Below are positions 8,461 through 15,380 of a stretch of 64,000 bases of DNA, in pieces. The translations under genes were made by a program, and so were the position numbers. The stretch covers positions 5,652-69,651 of the forward strand of contig DXZW01000009.1 of assembly GCA_019419455.1 (NCBI GenBank). The letters run 5' to 3'. Every line of letters starts with the position of its first letter. Position 1 is the first letter of the stretch. Below the pieces are notes generated by a model that saw only the letters and a program-made list of their open reading frames with translations, was not told where the DNA came from and searched no databases. The DNA comes from Collinsella sp. (GTDB lineage: Bacteria > Actinomycetota > Coriobacteriia > Coriobacteriales > Coriobacteriaceae).

Positions 8461-9885
8461 GTGGTCTTCGCCCCCCAGGGAAAACATACGCTGTCGCACC
8501 GCGTTTTTGTGACGATCTTTGTCTGCGCCATGGCGGTTATCGTGGCGTTTACGGTGCTGGGTGCGTTCTTTGTGCAAAACACTTTGGCGGATGCCACGAG
8601 TGCCAATCTGGCGCAGGAAACCGAGCTCATTGCTGCCGCCCTCGACGAGCAGCAGGAGCCCATTCCGTTCTTGCGAAGCCTCGATCGCGAGGATCTTCGT
8701 ATCACGCTGATCAATAAGGACGGATCTGTTGCCTACGACAACGAGGCGTCGCCTTCCACACTGCCCAACCATGGCGATCGCCCCGAGGTCATCGAGGCCT
8801 TTGAGAGTGGTTCGGGTTCCGCGGAGCGCGCAAGCTCTACACTCGACGAGATTATGCTGTATCGCGCCGTCACCCTTGATAACGGCCAGGTCGTTCGCTT
8901 GGCGCAGGCCCAGCCTGGCGTTGCGGCGATTTTGCTGTCGATGCTGGCGCCGATGCTGCTTATCGCAGCAGCGGGTGCAGTACTCTCGTTTTTTATGGCG
9001 CGCCGTGAGTCCCGTGCCATCATCGCGCCGTTGCAAGAGGTGGATTTGGATCACCCACGCCGTAGCTATGAGCACGCCTATGCCGAGATGGTCCCCATGC
9101 TTGAGCGCATCGAGTCGCAGCGCCAGGAACTCAAGCGCCAAATGGCGGTGCTAGCGGACAACGACCGTATGCGCCGCGAGTTCACGGCGAATATCACCCA
9201 TGAGCTCAAGACGCCGCTTACGGCGATTTCGGGCTATGCCGAGCTCATCGCAAATGGCATGGTCGAGGGCGAGGACGACCTGCGCAACTTTGGCGGTCGC
9301 ATCTATCGTGAGGCGGGCCGCTTGGCAGCGCTTGTCAACGACATCCTTACGCTGTCTAACTTGGACGAGGCCGAACGTGCAACTGAAGGCGAGGCAGTGC
9401 CCATTGGGTCCACGGAGCCTATTGAGCTCTCGCGTGCGATCTACGCGGTTGAGCAGCGTCTTGAACAGGTCGCCCGTCAGGTGAATGTGACGATAAGTCA
9501 TGAGACCAAGCCTGTGGTCATCGAAGGCGTGTCGCGCTTGGTCGACGAGCTCATCTATAATCTGGCAAGCAACGCCATCCGCTACAATCGGCCCGGCGGT
9601 ACGGTTACGCTGCAGTGCGGCACCAACGACAAAGGCCATCCGTTCCTCGCTGTCGCCGACACGGGAATCGGTATCGCGCCTGAAGAACAGGGCAAGGTAT
9701 TTGAGCGGTTCTATCGCGTGGACAAGAGTAGGTCCAAGGCACGCGGCGGAACCGGCCTGGGGCTTGCCATTGTCAAGCATGCGGCCCTGTATCATCACGC
9801 CACGCTCGATCTATCGAGCGAGTTGGGCGTGGGAACCACCATTACGGTGGCGTTTCCCATACAGCAGGACGAGCCATTCGCATAG
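8461..9885 (+). CDS. PhoR-like sensor histidine kinase
   Basis: A 474-residue membrane kinase. It has one transmembrane segment near residues 20-40, an extracytoplasmic region, and a second segment near 155-178. The HisKA box follows with NITHELKTPLTAISGYAEL, then the ATPase domain with NLASNAIRYN and a glycine box GGTGLGLAIVKH. It starts with GTG four bases after the regulator stop, and GAGGAG overlaps the end of that gene, so the two are probably translationally coupled. PhoR is the likely counterpart, although the extracellular domain was not recognised. Confidence 0.86.
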   Translation: MVFAPQGKHTLSHRVFVTIFVCAMAVIVAFTVLGAFFVQNTLADATSANLAQETELIAAALDEQQEPIPFLRSLDREDLRITLINKDGSVAYDNEASPSTLPNHGDRPEVIEAFESGSGSAERASSTLDEIMLYRAVTLDNGQVVRLAQAQPGVAAILLSMLAPMLLIAAAGAVLSFFMARRESRAIIAPLQEVDLDHPRRSYEHAYAEMVPMLERIESQRQELKRQMAVLADNDRMRREFTANITHELKTPLTAISGYAELIANGMVEGEDDLRNFGGRIYREAGRLAALVNDILTLSNLDEAERATEGEAVPIGSTEPIELSRAIYAVEQRLEQVARQVNVTISHETKPVVIEGVSRLVDELIYNLASNAIRYNRPGGTVTLQCGTNDKGHPFLAVADTGIGIAPEEQGKVFERFYRVDKSRSKARGGTGLGLAIVKHAALYHHATLDLSSELGVGTTITVAFPIQQDEPFA

Positions 9886-9910
9886 CGATACAACATAGAT
9901 AATGATGTAG

Positions 9911-9945
9911 ACGCCGCATTTGACTTTCGGGTGCGGCGTTGTTGT
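9911..9945 (+). terminator. Probable terminator after the PhoBR-like genes
   Basis: ACGCCGCA pairs with TGCGGCGT around an 13-base loop. The following T tract is broken, so strength is uncertain. Confidence 0.5.
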
Positions 9946-10080
9946 GCAATTTTACGATTGCTTCCGACATTTTTACAGGAGAGCCTGTTTCTTATGTATA
10001 GAGTTTGGTCTCGGTAAAAAGATGCGATAACATACGGACAGTTTTGTCAATCCGAACTGGGGAAATGAAAGGCAAGCTGC

Positions 10081-10737
10081 ATGACCCTTCTCGAACTGTT
10101 CCAGCTGCTGAAGAAGCACCTCAAGCTGGTCATCACCCTTCCGGTGGTCTGCGCGATCGCCATGGGCATCGTGTCCTTCGTTGCGATGGACAACACCTAT
10201 ACCGCGACGACGAGCATGTACATTCTCGCCAAGACCGACGATAGCGGTCAGATGAGCTACAACGATCTCTCGGCGAGCCAGATGCTTTCCAACGATATCG
10301 CCACGCTGCTGGATAGCGATAGCGTTAAGAGCGGCGCCGCCAAAGAACTGGGCCTCACCGATTTGGATGACTACAAGGTGTCTGTTTCCTCCGAGACCAC
10401 CACGCGTGTCATTACGCTTTCGGTTACCGGCACCGATGCCAAGGAGACGGCTGAGGTCGCAAAGGCCATTGCCAGCTCGGTGAGTACGGTCGCTCAGAAC
10501 GTCGGCGCTGCCCAGAGCATCAACGTTATCGACGAGGCTAAGACCCCCGAAGCCCCCAGCGGCCCCAAGCGCACGCTGTATATTGCCGTCGCGTTCCTCG
10601 CCGGTATCTTTATCGCAGTTGCCTATGTCGTTTTGGCAGACATGCTCAATACCCGCATCCGCGGTGCCGAAGAGGCAGAAGAGCTCCTGGGTATTCCCGT
10701 TGTTGGCCGAATTCCGGCTATGAAAGGTGGTAAATAG
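10081..10737 (+). CDS. Wzz/YveK-type polysaccharide co-polymerase
   Basis: A 218-residue membrane protein with a transmembrane segment at residues ~16-36 and another at ~165-190, flanking an extracellular helical domain. This is the standard layout of Gram-positive chain-length regulators such as CpsC/YveK. The C-terminal tail ends in GIPVVGRIPAMKGGK, typical of the segment that activates the partner BY-kinase. It is two bases upstream of the kinase gene. No glycosyltransferase or polymerase lies nearby, so the polymer it regulates is encoded elsewhere. Confidence 0.87.
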   Translation: MTLLELFQLLKKHLKLVITLPVVCAIAMGIVSFVAMDNTYTATTSMYILAKTDDSGQMSYNDLSASQMLSNDIATLLDSDSVKSGAAKELGLTDLDDYKVSVSSETTTRVITLSVTGTDAKETAEVAKAIASSVSTVAQNVGAAQSINVIDEAKTPEAPSGPKRTLYIAVAFLAGIFIAVAYVVLADMLNTRIRGAEEAEELLGIPVVGRIPAMKGGK

Positions 10738-10739
10738 GC

Positions 10740-11477
10740 ATGGCTAAGGCAAAGAACACCGATAAGCTCGTTGTGCAGAATGCCGCCAAGACCCTTCTGG
10801 CCAACATCCGCTTTGCGAGCGTGGACGACCCCATTCGCACCATCACCGTTACCTCCTCGATTCCCAACGAGGGCAAGTCTACGGTTTCCATTAATCTTGC
10901 TCAGGCAATCGCCACGAGCGGCAAGAGTGTCCTGCTGGTCGAGGCTGATATGCGTCGCAGGTCCCTTGCCGATATGCTCGGCGTCCGCTCCCGCGGCGGA
11001 CTCTATGCAGTCCTGTCCGAGCAGGTTTCTATCGACCAGGCGATTGTCGAGACAGGTCAGAAGAATTTCTACTTCCTCGATGCCGAGCCGCATATTCCCA
11101 ATCCTGCCGACATCATCGTCTCCCATCGCTTTGCCAAGCTGGTCAAGGCACTGTCTGCTAAGTTCCAGTACGTCATCTTCGATGCTCCTCCGGTCGGCAC
11201 CTTCATCGATGCTGCCGAGATTGCCAGCCTGACCGACGGCGCGCTGTTCGTGGTGCGCGAGGACTTTACCAAGCGCGAAGAGGCGCTCAACGCTATCGCC
11301 CAGCTTAAGAAGTCCGAGAAGGTCAAGCTCATCGGTACCGTCATGAATTACTGTGAGACCGAGACCAGCGAGTACTACTATTCTTACTACACCAAGGACG
11401 GTAAGAAGGTTAAGAAGGGCTCCGACGATCAGGGCACTTCCAAAAAGGGCATCTTCACCAACCGAGCAAACGTTTAG
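10740..11477 (+). CDS. BY-family tyrosine kinase (CpsD/YwqD-like)
   Basis: A 245-residue cytoplasmic autokinase. The modified Walker A is SSIPNEGKST (residues ~40-50), Walker A' is LLVEADMRRR, and Walker B is YVIFDAPPVG. A Tyr cluster, SEYYYSYYTKDGKK, lies near the C terminus as expected for autophosphorylation. It acts with the upstream Wzz-like protein and is presumably dephosphorylated by the phosphatase encoded 17 bases downstream. The tail after the Tyr cluster is Lys-rich. Confidence 0.9.
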   Translation: MAKAKNTDKLVVQNAAKTLLANIRFASVDDPIRTITVTSSIPNEGKSTVSINLAQAIATSGKSVLLVEADMRRRSLADMLGVRSRGGLYAVLSEQVSIDQAIVETGQKNFYFLDAEPHIPNPADIIVSHRFAKLVKALSAKFQYVIFDAPPVGTFIDAAEIASLTDGALFVVREDFTKREEALNAIAQLKKSEKVKLIGTVMNYCETETSEYYYSYYTKDGKKVKKGSDDQGTSKKGIFTNRANV

Positions 11478-11494
11478 TTGATTAAGGCTGACCT

Positions 11495-12145
11495 ATGCGT
11501 GACATTCATTGCCATATCTTGCCGGGTGTAGACGACGGCGCCGCCGATCTCGAAGAGAGCTTGGCGATGCTCGAGGCTGCCAAGCGGGCCGGTGTAACCA
11601 GAATCGTTTGCACTCCTCACTGCCGTGATCCCTATTTTGATTACGACAAGATGTGGGATGCCTTTGAGCTGCTGCGCGATAACGCTGACGGTTTTCCGCT
11701 CCAGATGGGCTTCGAGGTCAACCATCGAAAGCTCGTTGAGCTTGGTATCGATGCCGCGGATCACTTGCATTTCGATGGGACCAACGAGTTTCTGCTCGAG
11801 CTTTCGACGCATGCCGATGCGTATGCGTTTAGAGAGTACGAGAACACGATTTACGATTTGCAGTGCCGTGGCTACCAGGTGATCATCGCTCATCCTGAGC
11901 GCTATCGTGCGGTTCAAAAGGATGTAAGCGTGGCGGAGCGCCTGGTCGATATGGGCTGCAAGCTGCAGGCTTCGGCGGACTTTATTGCCGGCGGTCGCTT
12001 TGGTCGCGAGAAAAAGCCGGCACAGCGCCTGTTCGATCAGAACCTGTACAGCTTCATCGCGAGCGATGCCCATAACGTGGGTCATTACGACTGCCTGGCG
12101 AAGGCTCGCGCGAAGTTTAGCGTGCGCGGAGCTCATTTTCGCTAA
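11495..12145 (+). CDS. PHP-type tyrosine-protein phosphatase (CpsB/YwqE-like)
   Basis: A 216-residue metal-dependent phosphatase of the PHP superfamily. Metal-ligand motifs are visible: DIHCHILPGVDDGA at the N terminus, CTPHC, a Glu in MGFEVNHR, AHPERYR, and SDAHN near the C terminus. These match CpsB/YwqE enzymes, which dephosphorylate BY-kinases. It ends the three-gene wzz-kinase-phosphatase operon. The length is slightly short for the family, but all motifs are present. Confidence 0.9.
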   Translation: MRDIHCHILPGVDDGAADLEESLAMLEAAKRAGVTRIVCTPHCRDPYFDYDKMWDAFELLRDNADGFPLQMGFEVNHRKLVELGIDAADHLHFDGTNEFLLELSTHADAYAFREYENTIYDLQCRGYQVIIAHPERYRAVQKDVSVAERLVDMGCKLQASADFIAGGRFGREKKPAQRLFDQNLYSFIASDAHNVGHYDCLAKARAKFSVRGAHFR

Positions 12146-12184
12146 AATCTGTCCCTAACGTTCGCATTGAATGAAAGGGCAGCC

Positions 12185-12685
12185 ATGGATATCCAGCTTA
12201 AGACGGGATGCTTTGATGACGCGGCGTTGGTGCGCCGCGTCGTTTTTATGGACGAGCAGGGCTACGAGAACGAGTTTGACGCTATCGACGAGGATCCGAA
12301 CTGCATTCATGTGACGCTCTATGTAGACGGCGAGCTTGCCGGTTGCTCGCGCGTGTTTCCCGAAGAGCTTGAGCGTGCGGCTGACGCGGAGGCTCCGGTG
12401 TCGCCGGCGTGCGACTTGGACGAAGGCGTCGCGGCGGGGGAGACCTACATTATGGGGCGCGTGGCTGTGCTGCCGAGCATGCGCCGTCGCGGTCTGGCGA
12501 GCAAGATTGTCGAGGCCAGTGATACGCGCGCGCGTGATGCCGGCGCCAAGCTCATTAAGCTGCATGCGCAGGAATACGTGCTGCCGCTTTATGCCAAGGC
12601 GGGCTACACGCAGATTGCCCCGGTGGACTACGAAGACGAGGGCCAGCCCCATGCTTGGATGGCCAAGCGCGTAGATGGCAGATAG
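12185..12685 (+). CDS. GNAT-family N-acetyltransferase
   Basis: A 166-residue enzyme. The acetyl-CoA binding segment is IMGRVAVLPSMRRRGLASKIV (R-R-G-L form of the Q/RxxGxG/A loop), followed by KLHAQEYVLPLYAKAGY, the usual GNAT motif B. It resembles ElaA/YjcF-type acyltransferases, with an N-terminal VRRVVFMDEQG segment. The substrate is not predictable. The ATG at 12185 has GAAAGGG six bases upstream. Confidence 0.85.
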   Translation: MDIQLKTGCFDDAALVRRVVFMDEQGYENEFDAIDEDPNCIHVTLYVDGELAGCSRVFPEELERAADAEAPVSPACDLDEGVAAGETYIMGRVAVLPSMRRRGLASKIVEASDTRARDAGAKLIKLHAQEYVLPLYAKAGYTQIAPVDYEDEGQPHAWMAKRVDGR

Positions 12686-12832
12686 GGACGTTCCTTTCCT
12701 GCCGGCAGTCGGGGACACTCCTTGGCAATTGGCGTATCAGAGCGTTTGGACATACAGTTTTTCGATTCCGTATGTATATATGCGCGCTAATGGGTTATAA
12801 AATCTAAGTCTGGACATAGCAGGTCTGCGATG

Positions 12833-12857
12833 CGGCTCGGGCAACCGGGCCGTTTTT
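12833..12857 (+). terminator. Terminator-like hairpin in the htpG leader
   Basis: CGGCTCGG pairs with CCGGGCCG around GCAA and is followed by TTTTT. It lies 31 bases upstream of the htpG ATG and after a TATAAAAT -10-like element at ~12796. It could attenuate htpG or end upstream transcription. Confidence 0.5.
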
Positions 12858-12887
12858 GCGGACGGGGGTAGCGCGAAAGGACTGCAC

Positions 12888-14912
12888 ATGCGTCAATTTA
12901 AGACCGAGAGCAAAAAACTGCTCGACCTCATGATCAACTCCATCTACACCAATAAGGAAATCTTCCTGCGCGAGCTTATCTCTAATGCGAGCGACGCCGT
13001 CGACAAGCTCAACTTTAAGAGCCTGCAGGACCCGAGTGTCAAACTCGACCAGGGCGACCTGGCTATTCGCGTCTCTTTTGATAAAGACGCCCGCACCATT
13101 ACCATCTCGGATAACGGCATTGGCATGACCGCCGAGGAGCTCGAGCGCAATCTGGGCACCATCGCCCATTCCGGCTCCGAGGAGTTTAAGACCGAGAACG
13201 CCGAGCAACAGGGCTCCGATGTCGACATCATCGGCCAGTTTGGCGTGGGCTTCTACTCCGCCTTTATGGTCGCCAGCCACGTAAAGGTCGTCAGCCGCGC
13301 TTATGGCGAGGACACCGCTCACGTGTGGGAGTCTGATGGTCTTGAGGGTTACACCATCGAAGACGGCGAGCGCGCCGAGCACGGCACCGATGTCATCCTG
13401 ACGCTGCGCGAGAACGAGAAGCTCGACGCCGACGGCGAGGCCGAGACCTACGATCGCTTCCTGACCGAGTGGGGCCTCAAGAGCCTGATTCAGCAGTACA
13501 GCAACTATGTGCGCTACCCGATTCAGATGATGGTGAGCAAGAGCCGCCAGAAACCCAAGCCCGAGGACGCCGGCGACGACTACAAGCCCGAGTACGAGGA
13601 CTACCAGGAGCTCGAGACCATCAACTCCATGACGCCGATCTGGAAAAAGCGCAGCTCCGACGTTGAGCAGAAGGATTACAACGAGTTCTACAAGTCCACG
13701 TTCCACGACTTTGACGATCCCGCGCGCACTATCAGCTTCCATGCCGAGGGTACGCTTGAGTACGATGCGCTGCTGTTTGTGCCGGGTCGCGCCCCGTTCG
13801 ATCTGTACAGCAAGGACTACGAGAAGGGCCTGGCGCTCTACAGTTCCAACGTGCTGATTATGGAGAAGTGCGACGACCTGCTGCCCGACTACTACAACTT
13901 TGTGCGCGGTGTCGTGGACTCTGCCGACGTGACGCTCAACATCTCGCGTGAGACGCTGCAACAGAACCGTCAGCTCAAGGCCATTGCCAAGCGTGTCGAG
14001 AAGAAGATCACTGCCGATCTTGAGGACATGCGCGACAACGACCGCGAGGCATACGAGAAGTTCTTTGAGAACTTTGGTCGCGGTCTGAAGTACGGCATCT
14101 ACTCGAGTTACGGCATGAAGGCCGACGAGCTCGCCGACCTGCTGCTGTTCTGGTCTGCCAAGGAGCAGAAGATGATCACCCTGGCCGAGTATGCCAAGGG
14201 CATGCCCGAGGATCAGAAGGCCATCTACTACGCCGCCGGCGACTCGCGTGAGCGCTTGGCCAAGATGCCCGTGGTAAAGGGCGTGCTCGAGCGCGGCTAT
14301 GACGTGCTGTTGCTGACGCAGGATGTGGATGAGTTCACGTTCCAGGCTATGCGTGAGTACGTGGCCGCCGATATGCCCAAGATCTACGAGGACGACGCCG
14401 CCCGCGAGGCTGCCGAAAAGGCCGTTGCCGACGGTGCCGAGCCCGAGGTCGAGGATCGTCACCTGGAGCTCAAGAACGTTGCGACTGGCGATCTTGATCT
14501 GGCGACCGAGGACGAGAAGAAGGAGGCCGAGGACGCCACCAAGGAAAACGAGGACCTCTTTAGCGCTATGAAGGAGGCGCTCGGTGACAAGGTCGAGAAA
14601 GTTGCCGTCTCCGCGCGCCTGACCGATGCCCCCGCTTGCATCACCACCGAGGGTCCGCTTTCGCTCGAGATGGAGAAGGTGCTCCAGAAGGGGCCCGAGG
14701 GCGCGCCCGACGGCATGCCCAAGAGCCAGCGCGTGCTCGAGCTCAACGCCAAGCACCCGGTCTTTGACAAGCTTGTCGCTGCCCAGAAGGCAGGTGACGC
14801 CGACAAGATCAAGCAGTACTCCGGCCTGCTCTACGATCAGGCCCTGCTGGTCGAGGGTATCCTCCCCGAGGACCCCGTTGCCTTCGCGGCGGCTGTTTGC
14901 AACTTGATGTAG
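12888..14912 (+). CDS. htpG: Chaperone HtpG (Hsp90)
   Basis: A 674-residue ATP-dependent chaperone. The GHKL ATPase domain is clear: LRELISNASDAVDKL, DNGIGMT, GQFGVGFYSAFMVA and the GT loop HGTDVIL. The middle domain has YSNYVRYPI, VPGRAPFDLY and the catalytic-loop region NISRETLQQNRQLKAI. The C-terminal dimerisation domain contains LELNAKHP. An acidic/Lys-rich stretch near residues 500-570 lies at the middle-to-C-terminal junction. It appears monocistronic. No CIRCE or HAIR operator was recognised in the 200-base upstream gap. Confidence 0.96.
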   Translation: MRQFKTESKKLLDLMINSIYTNKEIFLRELISNASDAVDKLNFKSLQDPSVKLDQGDLAIRVSFDKDARTITISDNGIGMTAEELERNLGTIAHSGSEEFKTENAEQQGSDVDIIGQFGVGFYSAFMVASHVKVVSRAYGEDTAHVWESDGLEGYTIEDGERAEHGTDVILTLRENEKLDADGEAETYDRFLTEWGLKSLIQQYSNYVRYPIQMMVSKSRQKPKPEDAGDDYKPEYEDYQELETINSMTPIWKKRSSDVEQKDYNEFYKSTFHDFDDPARTISFHAEGTLEYDALLFVPGRAPFDLYSKDYEKGLALYSSNVLIMEKCDDLLPDYYNFVRGVVDSADVTLNISRETLQQNRQLKAIAKRVEKKITADLEDMRDNDREAYEKFFENFGRGLKYGIYSSYGMKADELADLLLFWSAKEQKMITLAEYAKGMPEDQKAIYYAAGDSRERLAKMPVVKGVLERGYDVLLLTQDVDEFTFQAMREYVAADMPKIYEDDAAREAAEKAVADGAEPEVEDRHLELKNVATGDLDLATEDEKKEAEDATKENEDLFSAMKEALGDKVEKVAVSARLTDAPACITTEGPLSLEMEKVLQKGPEGAPDGMPKSQRVLELNAKHPVFDKLVAAQKAGDADKIKQYSGLLYDQALLVEGILPEDPVAFAAAVCNLM

Positions 14913-14960
14913 TTAAGTAGTTACGCCTTTGGGTCCGCCGTTCTAACGAACCTATTGGTT

Positions 14961-15103
14961 CCGTCGTTCTAACGAACGACGGACCGGTCGACGCTGCAAA
15001 CGCCCCTAAGCGGCAATCTGACGTTCAATCGTCGGTCGCGTACCAAAGTACGCTTCCCTCCTCTTTCACGTCACCTTGCTCGCTCAGGGGCGTTTTCGCT
15101 GAC
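14961..15103. repeat. Structured palindromic repeat, copy 1
   Basis: A perfect hairpin (CCGTCGTTC/GAACGACGG) is followed by a 116-bp unit (14988-15103). The arms CAAACGCCCCTAAGCG and CGCTCAGGGGCGTTTT pair. An inner stem TGACGT/ACGTCA encloses a variable hairpin. A second copy with different inner and outer hairpins is at 20361-20507. Both copies directly follow a coding gene. Confidence 0.85.
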
Positions 15104-15139
15104 TTATGCTCAACCTGCGACGCTTTCGTGGCCCTAAGT

Positions 15140-15193
15140 AGTCATCGGGGACGTTCTTGTTTGACTAGTCGTTTAAGAACGTTCCCAATGACT
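15140..15193. repeat. Inverted repeat with GGGACGTTCTT arms
   Basis: AGTCATCGGGGACGTTCTT pairs with AAGAACGTTCCCAATGACT, with one wobble and one mismatch. It belongs to a loose set of hairpins rich in GGGGAC found in several gaps (24059, 37240, 58597, 60330). The rest of the gap before the next gene holds only the promoter listed next. Confidence 0.6.
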
Positions 15194-15251
15194 ATTCGGA
15201 TTGCTAATTTGTGCGGGCTGTGGTTTTGTGACCTGCTGAAATTAAAGATAC

Positions 15252-15288
15252 TGTACAACTGTACACTAACTCATCTTCGTAGTATATT
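15252..15288 (+). promoter_or_regulatory. Promoter with TGTACA inverted repeat, YhgE/Pip operon
   Basis: TGTACA-AC-TGTACA occupies 15252-15265. The second TGTACA can serve as the -35 (15260-15265), with a 17-base spacer to TATATT at 15283-15288. The palindrome therefore covers the -35, as a repressor operator would. No obvious regulator gene is adjacent. Confidence 0.6.
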
Positions 15289-15380
15289 GCTACCCGCAAA
15301 ACTCAGCACCATTGTGCCGCGAGGCACTAAAGCGCCTACGTACAATGGTTGTCGATAGTACGATTCGATTCAACGACAGG

